64,000 nucleotides of DNA from Herminiimonas sp. CN (GCF_000622895.1 NZ_AVCC01000003.1:1-64000), one strand, 5' to 3'; shown: positions 7,624-17,005, numbered from the stretch's first letter. Notes: generated by a model not told the origin, from the sequence alone. Made by a program: numbers and translations.

Positions 7624-8988
7624 ATGACGACCATCAATTTGTTCGAGGATGCAGCCGGCGACGATGCCAGCCGGGTGCTGCCGGCATCGCCACGCACGGT
7701 GGAAGAAACCGGGCTGGATTTCCTGTTCCTGACCGAGTTGCTGTGCAAGATAATGTTCCTGCGCGGCCGCATCAGCCTGGCCGATATTTCCAACCACGTT
7801 AAATTGCCGGTCAGCGTACTGGAGAGCGTGCTCGACTTCATGCGCGCCGAGCATCTGTGCGAGCTGGCCAGCCGCGGCGACAACAGCGCCAGCACCTTCT
7901 TCCAGCTGTCCGATACCGGCCGGCTGCGCGCCGGCGACTACATGCGCCGCTGCCAGTACGCGGGCCCGGCGCCGGTCAGCCTGGATGCCTACTCGGCGCA
8001 GGTCCAGCGCCAGTCGATTCGCAACGTGCGCTACACCCGGGAAATCATGGCGGCCGGCTTCGACGGCTTCATCATCCGCAGCACCGTGCTGGATCAGCTG
8101 GGCGCCGCAATGAATTCCGGCCGCGCGATGATCATTTACGGCCAGCCCGGCACCGGCAAGACCTTCATCGCCGAGAACCTGACCCGGCTGATGCATGATT
8201 TCGTCGCGATCCCGTATGCGATCACGGTCGATAACGAAGTCATCCAGATGTATGACCCGCATGTGCATGAACTGATGCCGCACAAGGCTGCGGCTGCCAA
8301 CCTCGGTCGCAAGCATCTGGTCGATGCGCGCTGGCTGGCCTGCAAGCGGCCGATTGCGATTTCCGGCGGCGAGCTGACGCTCGACACCCTCGACCTCGAT
8401 TTCGATGACGGCACCCGTTTTTACCAGGCGCCGCCGCACGTCAAGGCCAACAACGGCTTGTTCGTGATCGACGACCTGGGCCGCCAGCTGGTGTCGCCGC
8501 AGGATCTGATGAATCGCTGGATCGTGCCGCTGGACCGCCGCCGCGATTACCTGACCCTGCACACCGGCTACAAATTCCAGATCCCGTTCGACGTGATCGT
8601 GGTGTTTTCGTCCAACATCGACCCGTCCGAACTGGCGGACGAAGCCTTCCTGCGCCGGCTCGGCTACAAGATCCATATCGGCGCGCTGTCCGAGGATCAA
8701 TACCGCCAGGTGTTCCGCCAGGTCTGCGACCAATTCGATATCCCGTTCATCGAGGATGCGCTGCAGCACCTGCTGCACGAATATCACTACAAGCAAGGCC
8801 GGCCGCTGCTGGCGTGCTATCCGCGCGATCTGCTGGGGCAGGTCAGGGATTTGGCCCTGTATGAAAGCCGTCCGCCGGCGCTCAGTGCGCAAATGCTGGA
8901 TTGGGCATGGAACAACTATTTCACGACCAACAGGCAGCTGGCGATCAAGCCCTCGCCGCAGGCGGGAGCGGGTGTAGCGGGTGTTTGA
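7624..8988 (+). CDS. AAA+ ATPase with N-terminal winged-helix-like region, Tad-associated
   Basis: The 454-residue cytoplasmic protein has a Walker A motif GQPGTGKT at residues 173-180, a Walker B-like LFVIDDLG further on, then a sensor-type FSSNID and an arginine-containing FLRRLGYKI segment, all of an AAA+ core. Residues about 30-100 (LADISNHVKLPVSVLESVL and nearby) look like a winged-helix module. It is not one of the standard Tad motor ATPases, CpaF and CpaE, both of which are present downstream. Its place between the peptidase and CpaB suggests a regulatory or remodelling role in pilus assembly, but that is inference. AGGGGAGC precedes the start. Confidence 0.85.
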   Translation: MTTINLFEDAAGDDASRVLPASPRTVEETGLDFLFLTELLCKIMFLRGRISLADISNHVKLPVSVLESVLDFMRAEHLCELASRGDNSASTFFQLSDTGRLRAGDYMRRCQYAGPAPVSLDAYSAQVQRQSIRNVRYTREIMAAGFDGFIIRSTVLDQLGAAMNSGRAMIIYGQPGTGKTFIAENLTRLMHDFVAIPYAITVDNEVIQMYDPHVHELMPHKAAAANLGRKHLVDARWLACKRPIAISGGELTLDTLDLDFDDGTRFYQAPPHVKANNGLFVIDDLGRQLVSPQDLMNRWIVPLDRRRDYLTLHTGYKFQIPFDVIVVFSSNIDPSELADEAFLRRLGYKIHIGALSEDQYRQVFRQVCDQFDIPFIEDALQHLLHEYHYKQGRPLLACYPRDLLGQVRDLALYESRPPALSAQMLDWAWNNYFTTNRQLAIKPSPQAGAGVAGV

Positions 8989-9064
8989 GGCGGCCGGGTG
9001 AGGGTGCTTACCGAAGGCGGAATTTTACGAAGTCCTACTTGAAGCAAATCAGCAGGGGGAAACC

Positions 9065-9931
9065 ATGAAAAACACCAGAGCCATTCTCATGATCGGGATC
9101 TCGATCCTGGCGGCGCTTGCGGCGGTCGTGCTGGCCTCGCGCTGGATCGCGCAGCAGAGCAATCTGACCACCAACAAGGTGGCGGTGGCCGTGGTCGACA
9201 TCAACCTCGGCACCCGCCTGACGCCGGACATGGTCAAGCTGACCGACTGGCCTGCCGGCAGCGTGCAGAAAGACAGCTTTACCGACCTCAAGGCGCTCGA
9301 TACCCGGGTGGTCAAGGTCAGCCTGCAGCGCGGCGAACCGCTGACCGAGGCCAAGCTGGCGCCGATAGGGGCCACCGGCGGCCTGTCGGCGGTGGTGGCC
9401 GAAGGCAAGCGGGCGATGACGGTGCGGGTCAATGACGTGATCGGCGTTGCCGGCTTCGCCCTGCCGGGAAATTTCGTCGATATCCTGGTCAGCACCCAGG
9501 AAGAAAACACGCAAAAAGCGGGTGGCAACAAGGATTTGAACATTTCCAAGCTGGTGCTGGAGCGGATTCTTGTGCTGGCAGTGGCGCAGGAATCGAGCCA
9601 GAACGACACCAAACCCAAAGTCGTCAGCGCGGTCACGCTCGAAGTCACGCCGCAGCAAGCCGAAAAGCTCGACCTGGCGCGCAGCGTCGGCCAGTTGTCG
9701 CTGGTCTTGCGCAACCAGATCGACCTGAAACCGGCCGATACCGACGGCGCCACCAAGCAAACCCTGCTGTATACACAGGCAGAGGCGCCTGCGGTGGTGT
9801 TGGCAACGGCGCCGGCCAAGGCCGTGGTGAAAAAAGTCAGCGTCAGAAAACCGATTCCTAAAAGCGCGCCGAAAGACGAGGTGTGCCAGCAAATCATCAC
9901 CGGATCAGGGCGCATCAGCCAGTGCTATTAA
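9065..9931 (+). CDS. cpaB: Flp pilus assembly protein CpaB/RcpC
   Basis: The 288-residue protein has one N-terminal membrane anchor (about residues 7-26), then a SAF-like domain (about 38-100, with VDINLGTRLTPDMVKL and RGEPLTEAKL) and an RcpC/CpaB domain (about 115-230, VRVNDVIGVAGFALPGNFVD). CpaB works in the periplasm with the secretin. A basic Lys/Pro tail ends in two cysteines, at CQQI and QCY. AGGGGG precedes the ATG. It is 76 bp after the AAA+ gene and 75 bp before the secretin gene. Confidence 0.93.
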   Translation: MKNTRAILMIGISILAALAAVVLASRWIAQQSNLTTNKVAVAVVDINLGTRLTPDMVKLTDWPAGSVQKDSFTDLKALDTRVVKVSLQRGEPLTEAKLAPIGATGGLSAVVAEGKRAMTVRVNDVIGVAGFALPGNFVDILVSTQEENTQKAGGNKDLNISKLVLERILVLAVAQESSQNDTKPKVVSAVTLEVTPQQAEKLDLARSVGQLSLVLRNQIDLKPADTDGATKQTLLYTQAEAPAVVLATAPAKAVVKKVSVRKPIPKSAPKDEVCQQIITGSGRISQCY

Positions 9932-10006
9932 GTAAGTAGTGCGGGCATGGAGGCCTGCACTACGGCAACAGAACAATAAGCCAATCGCTGGAACAGGGGG
10001 AATACC

Positions 10007-11641
10007 ATGAACAACAACAGGTCATCAGGTGTCGCGGTGGCGGTGCGGCGTGCCGGGTTTTCGGTGATGATGGGTGCGACTGCAGTGTTTATCATGCTGC
10101 CGTTTGCGGCGCAGGCGCAGGTGGCGGCTGAAACTGCGGTGCTCAGCAGCGCCAGCAAGCCGGCGGCTGCCGGCAGCAAGGTCAAAGCAGCCAAAACCGC
10201 CGTCGCACCGCGCAGCGCCTACACGCCGGTATGCGTAGGTGAATTTGCCCCTACCGTTAACGTCAATCTGCCGGAGGGCAAATCGGGCTTGCTCGACCTG
10301 CAGCAATTGCATGCGCCGTCGCCGGCCTGGCTGCGCAGTATCGGCGACCCCGAACTGCTGAAGATCGAGCCGCTGACATCGGCGACGCCGCGCAATATGT
10401 ATTTCCTGTTCGGACAAAAGGTCGGTTCGACCAATCTGATGTTCCAGAACAAGGAAGGGCGCTGCGTGATGGTGGAGGTGGCGGTCGGGGTCGATACCGC
10501 TGCGGTGCAGGCAAAATTGTCGCAACTGATGCCGGCTGAAAAGAATATCAGGATTGGCGCTGCCGCCGATTCGCTGGTGCTGAGCGGCATGGTGGCCGAT
10601 GCGATGGCAATCGATCAGGTGATGGCGATCGCCAGCGCCTATGTGCGCAAGGGCGGCGCGGGGGCAGCAAGCGGTGCCGGTGGCGGTAGTGCCGGCGGCG
10701 AGCGCATCGTCAACATGCTGTCGGTGGCGGCGCCGCAGCAGGTGATGCTGGAAGTCAAGATTGCCGAAGTATCGAAGTCGCTGCTCGACAAGCTGGGCGT
10801 CGGCACCACGCTGCGCACCACCAGCGGCAGCTGGGCGTATACGCTGCTGTCGAACTTCCTGTCCGGCACCGTCGGCGGCTTGCTCGACGCAACCAAATCG
10901 AACGGCTCGCAAATCACGCTGGAAGCCGAAAAACGCGACGGCCTGGTGCGGATACTGGCCGAGCCTACGGTGATGGCGATCAGCGGCCAGGAAGGCAGTT
11001 TTCTGGCGGGCGGCAAAATTTTCATTCCCGTTTCGCAAAGTGGAGCCAGTGGTGCCATCACGATCGCGCTGGAAGAGAAGGAATTCGGGGTCGGTCTGAA
11101 ATTTACGCCGACCGTGCTGGCCGGCGGGCGCATCAATATCCGGGTCGCGCCGGAAGTGTCCGAACTGTCGCGCGAGGGCGTCGGCATCAGCGCCACAGGG
11201 ATCGCCGGTACCAATATTCTGCCCTTGATCACCACCCGCCGCGCCGCTACCACGGTCCAGCTCAATGACGGGCAGAGCTTCGCGATCGGCGGCCTGATCA
11301 AGAACAACGTCACCGCCAACATCAAGGGCTTGCCGGTGCTGGGCGAAGTCCCGGTGCTGGGTGCGCTGTTCCGCAGCACCGACTTCCAGCAGGACAAGAC
11401 AGAACTGCTGTTCGTCATCACACCGCATCTGGTCAAGCCGCTGACGCCGAACTATGCGCTGCCGACCGATAACTTCACCGACCCCAGCCGCGCCGACGTT
11501 CTTCTGGGCGGGCGCCTGGAGGGCGGGCAATGGGTAGCACCGCCCGCCAGCGCACCGACAGCGCCTGCAGCACCGCCGGCCTCGGCAATGGATCAGGGCC
11601 AGGCACCGCAAACCGGCCCGGTTGGCTTCGAACTGAAATAA
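10007..11641 (+). CDS. cpaC: Tad secretin CpaC/RcpA
   Basis: The 544-residue outer-membrane secretin has a signal peptide (about 37 residues, ending near AQA), an N-terminal pilus-assembly domain (VNLPEGKSGLLDL, FGQKVGSTNLMF), a BON-like segment (ADSLVLSGMVADAMAI) and the secretin core from about residue 245 (VMLEVKIAEVSKSLLDKLG) to about 475 (ELLFVITPHLVKP). A Gly/Ser-rich insert lies before the core, and a Pro/Ala-rich tail follows it. It forms the channel through which the Flp fibre leaves. AGGGGG ribosome site; the next gene starts 10 bp after the stop. Confidence 0.95.
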   Translation: MNNNRSSGVAVAVRRAGFSVMMGATAVFIMLPFAAQAQVAAETAVLSSASKPAAAGSKVKAAKTAVAPRSAYTPVCVGEFAPTVNVNLPEGKSGLLDLQQLHAPSPAWLRSIGDPELLKIEPLTSATPRNMYFLFGQKVGSTNLMFQNKEGRCVMVEVAVGVDTAAVQAKLSQLMPAEKNIRIGAAADSLVLSGMVADAMAIDQVMAIASAYVRKGGAGAASGAGGGSAGGERIVNMLSVAAPQQVMLEVKIAEVSKSLLDKLGVGTTLRTTSGSWAYTLLSNFLSGTVGGLLDATKSNGSQITLEAEKRDGLVRILAEPTVMAISGQEGSFLAGGKIFIPVSQSGASGAITIALEEKEFGVGLKFTPTVLAGGRINIRVAPEVSELSREGVGISATGIAGTNILPLITTRRAATTVQLNDGQSFAIGGLIKNNVTANIKGLPVLGEVPVLGALFRSTDFQQDKTELLFVITPHLVKPLTPNYALPTDNFTDPSRADVLLGGRLEGGQWVAPPASAPTAPAAPPASAMDQGQAPQTGPVGFELK

Positions 11642-11651
11642 GGAGATCGCC

Positions 11652-11960
11652 ATGCGCACCTTCCACAATGATGCAGCCGGAGCCCAACGTCTCTGCCTGA
11701 AACTACTCGCTGTCAGCGCCGCCTGCCTGCTATCGGCCTGCGCATCCACCACGCCGCAGTGGGATGCCAATTTCGGCAACACGGTCAGAACCGCGTTCGC
11801 GCTGCAGGTACTGAACCCGGATGCGTCGCAAAATCCCGATCCGGTCAGCGGCATGGACGGCCGGGCCGCACGCGAAACGATCGACCGCTACCAGAAATCG
11901 TTCAAGGAGCCGGCACCGCAGCCGAACATATTTACCATCGGCGTCGGCGGTGGACAGTAA
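11652..11960 (+). CDS. Small Tad-locus lipoprotein
   Basis: The 102-residue protein has a signal peptide ending in a lipobox (LSAC, Cys30). The mature part contains the patterns PQWDANFGNTVRTA, LNPDAS and DGRAARETIDRYQKSF, which recur in short lipoproteins found after the secretin gene in betaproteobacterial Tad loci. It occupies the place where other Tad systems carry cpaD/rcpB, so it may be the pilotin or secretin partner; that is inference from position. An AAGGAG ribosome site sits within the 10-bp gap after the secretin stop. Confidence 0.75.
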   Translation: MRTFHNDAAGAQRLCLKLLAVSAACLLSACASTTPQWDANFGNTVRTAFALQVLNPDASQNPDPVSGMDGRAARETIDRYQKSFKEPAPQPNIFTIGVGGGQ

Positions 11961-11996
11961 CTCGGACAGCAATGCGAATCGGGGAGGACGGTCATC

Positions 11997-13268
11997 ATGA
12001 GGCGCTTATTCATCGGCAGACAGCATCAGCGCGGCGCCATCGCCATCATTGTTGCAATCTCAATTGCGGTCTTGATCGGGTTTGTTGGCCTGGCACTGGA
12101 TTTGGGCAAGCTTTATGTTGCAAAAACGGAATTGCAAAATAGCAGCGACGCTTGCGCGCTGGCCGCCGCGCGCGAATTGACCGGCACCAGCGCGACCCAG
12201 CTGACGATTGCCGAAGCAGCGGGGATCACTACCGGCAATCTCAATCGGGTCATCTTTCAAAGCGAACCGGTGGCTGTTAATGCCGACAGCAGCGTGACGT
12301 TCAGCCAGACGCTGAATGGATCGTATCAGCCGAAATTCGAAGGGGAGGCGGCAAAATTGATGAAGTATGCGCGTTGCACCGTGAATCGCACCAGCATAGC
12401 TAACTGGTTCGTTCAGGTACTCAATGTGTTACCCGGCGTTAGTATTGGTTCGCAGGCCGTGGCGGCGACCGCAGTCGCATCGGTGGTGGCGGCGCAGACC
12501 AATTGCGCGTTGCCGGTGGCCGTGTGCAAGGAAAAGCTGGATACGCTGAATCCGGGCGACTGGATTGCCGGCGCACTCGATCCGAATGGCGCTAACAAGG
12601 GCTCGTTTCGCTGGATCGATTTCGGCGACAAGGGGGGGGGCGCCCGCCAGATCAAGGACATCCTGTCCGGAACCGGGGTTTGCAATTTACCTGCGGTGGG
12701 TGACCCCATTCTTCTGAAACCGGGAAACAACAACGGCGTCGATGATGCATGGAATACCCGCTTTGGTTTGTATCACGGTGGGTACAAGGGGCCTGCGGAT
12801 GGCGTACCGGATTTCACCGGTTACTCGTATACGCCTTCATCCTGGTTACCCAGCCCGCCACATAATGCGTATGGCAACTTCAGGGATCAACGCAAAAACT
12901 ATGCGCCTTATCAGGGTGACGACCTGACAGGTCTGGACATCAAAGGCACTGCCAGCTCAGTGGCGACCCACAAGAACGGCGCAAACCGACGGATCGATCT
13001 GTTTCCGGTGATTAATTGTGCAACCTTTGATGCCAGTAAACAAGCGCCGCTGGCTTCCTGGGCCTGCATGCTGATGCTGCACCCGATCGGGCCGCAGAAA
13101 AAATCTGATCCGGTATGGTCGATCCCAGGCGAAGACCCGGTTACCGGCGTCAAGATGTATCTGGAATATCTTGGGCCTTCAAACGATCCGTCTAGCCCGT
13201 GCGCGACGGTTGGTCTGCCCGGCCCACCCGATGGCGCAGGTCCCAAAGTGCCGGTGCTGGTGCAATGA
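11997..13268 (+). CDS. tadG: TadG-like pilus assembly protein
   Basis: The 423-residue protein begins with a basic stretch, then RGAIAIIVAISIAVLIGFVGLALDLGKLY and NSSDACALAAARELTG features of the Tad-like N-terminal (TadG) domain; key residues are the Arg-Gly before the hydrophobic helix and the Asp-Ala-x-Ala-Leu-Ala-Ala-Ala block. One membrane anchor (about residues 12-34) would leave a large periplasmic domain with several cysteines. It overlaps the next gene by 4 bp (ATGA), indicating translational coupling. In the Tad system TadG is an envelope component of uncertain detail. Confidence 0.88.
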   Translation: MRRLFIGRQHQRGAIAIIVAISIAVLIGFVGLALDLGKLYVAKTELQNSSDACALAAARELTGTSATQLTIAEAAGITTGNLNRVIFQSEPVAVNADSSVTFSQTLNGSYQPKFEGEAAKLMKYARCTVNRTSIANWFVQVLNVLPGVSIGSQAVAATAVASVVAAQTNCALPVAVCKEKLDTLNPGDWIAGALDPNGANKGSFRWIDFGDKGGGARQIKDILSGTGVCNLPAVGDPILLKPGNNNGVDDAWNTRFGLYHGGYKGPADGVPDFTGYSYTPSSWLPSPPHNAYGNFRDQRKNYAPYQGDDLTGLDIKGTASSVATHKNGANRRIDLFPVINCATFDASKQAPLASWACMLMLHPIGPQKKSDPVWSIPGEDPVTGVKMYLEYLGPSNDPSSPCATVGLPGPPDGAGPKVPVLVQ

Positions 13269-13807
13269 TGGACGCCCTGCCCAAATCTAAATGCGGAACG
13301 AGAAAACTGCTTGCCGCTAAACCGGATGCAATGCGGGGTGCGGCGGCGGTGGAACTGGCCTTGTTATTGATACCGCTGGTGCTGTTGGTATTCGGTGTGG
13401 TTGAATTTGGCCGCGCACTTTACCAATACAACACGCTCGCCAAGGCGGTGCGCGATTCGACCCGGATGCTGTCGCAATACAACCCGGCTGACGCCGACTA
13501 CCCGCTAGCGGACGCAAAATGCCTGGCCGTGTATGGCAAGACCGCTTGCAGCGGATCTGATGTACCGCTTGCTCCTGGTCTGACGACGGCCATGGTGGCG
13601 GTATGCAACCCCGTCAGTTCGGCCGGATGCCCTAGTGGTGCTTACGCCAATGTGCCGACCGGCAGCGGCACTATCAATCTGGTCGAGGTCAGGATCACCG
13701 GTTACAGATTCAATTTTGCGTTCAATCCTGCTGCCCTGTTTTCCAGCAGCGCTGCCACCAGCTTTGTTTTTGGCGACATAAGCAGCACGATGAGGCAAAT
13801 ACTATGA
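13265..13807 (+). CDS. tadE: TadE-like pseudopilin
   Basis: The 180-residue protein has a leader followed by RGAAAVELALLLIPLVLLVF, the Gly-x4-Glu pattern that the prepilin peptidase recognises, and then EFGRALYQYNTLAKAVRDSTR, typical of TadE. Cysteines occur at four or more places in the C-terminal half. TadE is a pseudopilin needed for pilus biogenesis. The ATG at 13265 overlaps the TadG stop; the frame is open further upstream but lies inside tadG. Confidence 0.9.
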   Translation: MMDALPKSKCGTRKLLAAKPDAMRGAAAVELALLLIPLVLLVFGVVEFGRALYQYNTLAKAVRDSTRMLSQYNPADADYPLADAKCLAVYGKTACSGSDVPLAPGLTTAMVAVCNPVSSAGCPSGAYANVPTGSGTINLVEVRITGYRFNFAFNPAALFSSSAATSFVFGDISSTMRQIL

Positions 13808-14235
13808 ATACGAATTTATTGCCTCTTCGACGTGGTGAGCATGGCGCTGTTGCCGTGGAATTTGCGCTGGTTGCCTCCATTTTTTTTACGCTCCTGTTCG
13901 GAATCATGGAGATGAGCCGGGTTTTGTTTTACATGAACACGGCTGCCGAAGCCACAAGGTTGGGCGCACGGGTGGCTGTGGTATGCGACGTGAATACACC
14001 CGCAGTCAAGACGAAGATGATCAATATGCTGGGCATATTGAGTGCAGGCGATATCAGCGTTGATTACAAGCCCACGGGTTGCAGCAGCAGCACCTGCCAG
14101 TCGGTTACCGTCAGCGTTACCAAAAGCGTCAATACCTTCATACCCTTTGTGCCGTTGACGTTCAGCCTGCCGCCATTTGCCACGACGCTGCCGCGCGAGA
14201 GCCTGACCAGCGCCGATAACTCGATATGCAGCTAA
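13804..14235 (+). CDS. tadF: TadF-like (TadE family) pseudopilin
   Basis: This 143-residue paralogue of the previous gene has HGAVAVEFALVASIFFTLLF with the Gly-x4-Glu processing motif, followed by IMEMSRVLFYMNTAAEATRLGARVAV, a TadE-family hallmark. The C-terminal part has four cysteines (CDVN, CSSSTC, ICS). It overlaps the TadE stop by 4 bp, so TadG, TadE and TadF form one translationally coupled set. TadF is the second pseudopilin of Tad systems. Confidence 0.88.
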   Translation: MNTNLLPLRRGEHGAVAVEFALVASIFFTLLFGIMEMSRVLFYMNTAAEATRLGARVAVVCDVNTPAVKTKMINMLGILSAGDISVDYKPTGCSSSTCQSVTVSVTKSVNTFIPFVPLTFSLPPFATTLPRESLTSADNSICS

Positions 14236-14245
14236 TGCTGCGTTG

Positions 14246-15499
14246 ATGACAACAACTACAGGCCAAAAAATGAACAAGCCCGTGTTATCCGTCGTAGATA
14301 AAGAAGGAATGGACAAGGTGGCAGCCATGCATGACTTTCACATCACGGTGATTTCTCCCAGCAAACGCCATCTGGATGAAATCGTCGGCAATCTTCAGGG
14401 CGTCATTCTTGCGGCCAATATCGACACCATCGAGGGGCCGTTGCAGCAACTGGCGTCGCGGGTCAGCCAGGTGGTGCCGGATGTGCTGATCGTCGATAGC
14501 GCGTGCGATGGCCGCACCGACCTCGAGCCGCTGGAGCGGCTCGGGCAGATCTATCCGAACATGGCGTTCATCGTGTTGTGCGAGCAGCAATCGCCGGATT
14601 TCCTGATCCAGGCGATGCGGGCCGGCGTGCGCGAGGTGCTGCCGTTTCCGGCCAGTGCGGATGCGCTGAAAGCCGCGGTCGAACGGATCCGCCACAAGCA
14701 GGGGTTTGCGCCGACCAGGAAGGGTAAGGTGCTGGCCTTCATCTCGTGCAAGGGCGGCAGCGGCGCGACTTTTCTGGCGTCCAATCTGGCCTATGCGCTG
14801 GCGGCGCAGTCCGGCAAGAAGGTGGCGCTGTTCGATTTCAATTTGCAGTTCGGCGATGCGCTGCTGTTCTTGTCCGACCAGAAGCCGGCCACCACCCTGG
14901 CCGACGTGGCACGCGACATCCACCGGCTCGATGCGGCGATGCTGGCGTCCAGCATGGTGAACGTGGGGTTGAATCTGTCGGTGCTGGCCGCGCCGGAAGA
15001 CCCGGCGCACGGGATGGAGGTCAAGCCGGAGCATATCGATACCTTGCTCAAGCTGGCGCGCAATCAATACGACTTCGTGATTCTGGACGTGGGCCGCAAT
15101 CTCGATGCGCAAACCATCAAGGCGCTTGATAACGCGGACATGATTTTTCCGGTGTTGCAGATCACCTTGCCCTTTATCCGCGATGGCAAGCGCTTGCTGG
15201 ATGTGTTTCGCACCCTCGATTATCCGAAGGATAAGGTGCACCTGGTGGTCAACCGCTTTGAGAAGGGCGGCGATATCGGGTTGAGCGACCTTGAGCAATC
15301 GCTTGGATGCAAGGTGGAACGGACCATTCCGAATCATTTTGAAGCCGCCGCCGCCTCCGTGAACCAGGGCATACCGGTTGCCCGGCTGGCCCGCAGCAGC
15401 CCGATCACCAAGGCACTGAACGAATGGAGCGAGCAACTGGCGCGCGAGCCGGAGCAGGCCGGCAGCAGCTGGATTTCGCGCGTTTTCAAGCGCGCTTGA
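14246..15499 (+). CDS. cpaE: CpaE/TadZ-type ATPase, pilus localisation
   Basis: The roughly 417-residue protein joins an N-terminal receiver-like domain (about residues 30-150, without a clear phosphorylation set) to a ParA/MinD-like domain. The P-loop reads CKGGSGATF: the deviant Walker A lacks the usual Lys before Thr, which is a known trait of CpaE/TadZ proteins. These place the Tad machine at a cell pole. Start choice is uncertain: ATG at 14246 or at 14270; neither has a strong ribosome site. Confidence 0.9.
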   Translation: MTTTTGQKMNKPVLSVVDKEGMDKVAAMHDFHITVISPSKRHLDEIVGNLQGVILAANIDTIEGPLQQLASRVSQVVPDVLIVDSACDGRTDLEPLERLGQIYPNMAFIVLCEQQSPDFLIQAMRAGVREVLPFPASADALKAAVERIRHKQGFAPTRKGKVLAFISCKGGSGATFLASNLAYALAAQSGKKVALFDFNLQFGDALLFLSDQKPATTLADVARDIHRLDAAMLASSMVNVGLNLSVLAAPEDPAHGMEVKPEHIDTLLKLARNQYDFVILDVGRNLDAQTIKALDNADMIFPVLQITLPFIRDGKRLLDVFRTLDYPKDKVHLVVNRFEKGGDIGLSDLEQSLGCKVERTIPNHFEAAAASVNQGIPVARLARSSPITKALNEWSEQLAREPEQAGSSWISRVFKRA

Positions 15500-15502
15500 T
15501 TA

Positions 15503-15532
15503 CTCCCCTCTCCCGCCTGCGGGAGAGGGGAG
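15503..15532. repeat. Perfect hairpin repeat between cpaE and cpaF
   Basis: A perfect 14-bp inverted repeat (15503-15516 and 15519-15532) with a 2-nt loop sits 4 bp after the cpaE stop. Its C-rich/G-rich sequence (CTCCCCTCTCCCGC and complement) resembles interspersed palindromes common in proteobacterial genomes. There is no T run. In RNA it would form a very stable hairpin that could cut readthrough from cpaE to cpaF or protect mRNA ends. Confidence 0.75.
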
Positions 15533-15637
15533 GTTGCAGCGGCAGGCTTGGCAATAGCAGGTTAAACGGTTATTCAGGAAATGCAATACGGGCTTCATCG
15601 GGCCGCATCACGGTGTAAGAATCAGGGGAGAAGCATC

Positions 15638-17005
15638 ATGTCTTTACGGGACCGGCTGGAAACCAGCAATGGCGCAACGGGCACTTTCGGCTTTTCGGCT
15701 CAGACGGCCAAGGGCGTCGACAATCGCACCTACCGCGAACTGAAGGCGCGCATTCATGCGACGCTGCTCGATCAGATCGATCTGCAGGTGATGGAGAGCA
15801 TGACGCAGACACAGTTGCGCGATGAGCTGAAAAACCTGGTCGAAGAGCTGTTGCGCGCCGAGAACGTGGTTATCAACGAACAGGAACGCAAGAACCTGGT
15901 GCGCGACATCCAGTTCGAGATGCTGGGGCTGGGGCCGCTGGAGTTGTTGATGGCCGACCCTACCATTTCGGACATCCTGGTCAATACCTACAAACGGGTG
16001 TATGTCGAGCGCTTCGGCAAGCTGGAAATGACCGATGTCTGTTTCAACGACAACGCGCACCTGATGAAGATCATCGATAAGATCGTCTCGCGGGTGGGGC
16101 GGCGGGTTGACGAATCCAGCCCGATGGTGGATGCGCGCCTACCAGACGGCTCGCGCGTGAACGTCATCATTCCGCCGCTGGCGATCGACGGCCCGATCAT
16201 GTCGATCCGTCGCTTTGCCGTCACGCCGCTGACGATGGCGGATTTTTTGCAATACCAGAGCCTGACCCCGGCCATGGCGCAAGTGGTCGAAGGGCTGGCC
16301 AAGGCCAAGATTAACATGATCATTTCGGGCGGTACCGGCAGCGGCAAGACCACCATGCTCAATATCCTGTCCGGCTTCATCGGCGCCACCGAGCGCATCG
16401 TCACCATCGAAGATGCGGCCGAGCTGCAACTCCAGCAGCCGCATGTGGTGCGGCTGGAAACCCGTCCGCCGAATATCGAAGGCAAGGGCGAGATCACGCA
16501 GCGCGCGCTGGTGCGCAATGCGTTGCGGATGCGCCCGGACCGCATCATCCTGGGCGAGGTGCGCGGCGCCGAGGCAGTCGACATGCTGCAGGCGATGAAT
16601 ACCGGCCACGAAGGCTCGCTGGCGACCATCCATGCCAACACGCCGCGCGACGCGATCACCCGGCTGGAGAACATGATCGGCATGTCCGGCATGAATCTGC
16701 CGCCCAAGGTGGCGCGGCAGCAGATCAGTTCGGCCATTACCGTGGTGCTGCAGATTGCCCGGCTGTCGGACGGCAAGCGCAAGATGATCAGCTTGCAGGA
16801 GATCACCGGCATGGAAGGCGATGTCATCACGATGCAGGAGATTTTCGTATTCCGCCAGACCGGCGTTTCTGCGACCGGCGTGGTGCAGGGGCACTTCTGC
16901 GCTACCGGGGTGCGCCCGCGCTTCGTCGAACGCTTGCATGTGCACGGGGTCGAGTTGCCGGAAACGCTGTTCGATCCGGTCAAACTGTACGAAGTCAAGA
17001 GCTGA
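15638..17005 (+). CDS. cpaF: CpaF/TadA secretion ATPase
   Basis: The 455-residue cytoplasmic motor powers Flp pilus extension, and in some Tad systems retraction. It has an N-terminal helical part, then a VirB11/PulE-type core: Walker A GGTGSGKT at residues 231-238, an Asp box ([12 protein letters not shown]), Walker B-like [13 protein letters not shown], and a His box ([17 protein letters not shown]). Start at 15638 follows an AGGGGAG ribosome site; an upstream in-frame ATG lies in intergenic DNA. It is followed 13 bp later by tadB. Confidence 0.96.
   Translation: MSLRDRLETSNGATGTFGFSAQTAKGVDNRTYRELKARIHATLLDQIDLQVMESMTQTQLRDELKNLVEELLRAENVVINEQERKNLVRDIQFEMLGLGPLELLMADPTISDILVNTYKRVYVERFGKLEMTDVCFNDNAHLMKIIDKIVSRVGRRVDESSPMVDARLPDGSRVNVIIPPLAIDGPIMSIRRFAVTPLTMADFLQYQSLTPAMAQVVEGLAKAKINMIISGGTGSGKTTMLNILSGFIGATERIVTIEDAAELQLQQPHVVRLETRPPNIEGKGEITQRALVRNALRMRPDRIILGEVRGAEAVDMLQAMNTGHEGSLATIHANTPRDAITRLENMIGMSGMNLPPKVARQQISSAITVVLQIARLSDGKRKMISLQEITGMEGDVITMQEIFVFRQTGVSATGVVQGHFCATGVRPRFVERLHVHGVELPETLFDPVKLYEVKS

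Noticed and set aside
10025-11854. A 609-codon minus-strand open frame across the secretin gene
   Set aside because: The plus strand encodes a full secretin with known motifs. The antisense frame has no ribosome site or family likeness.
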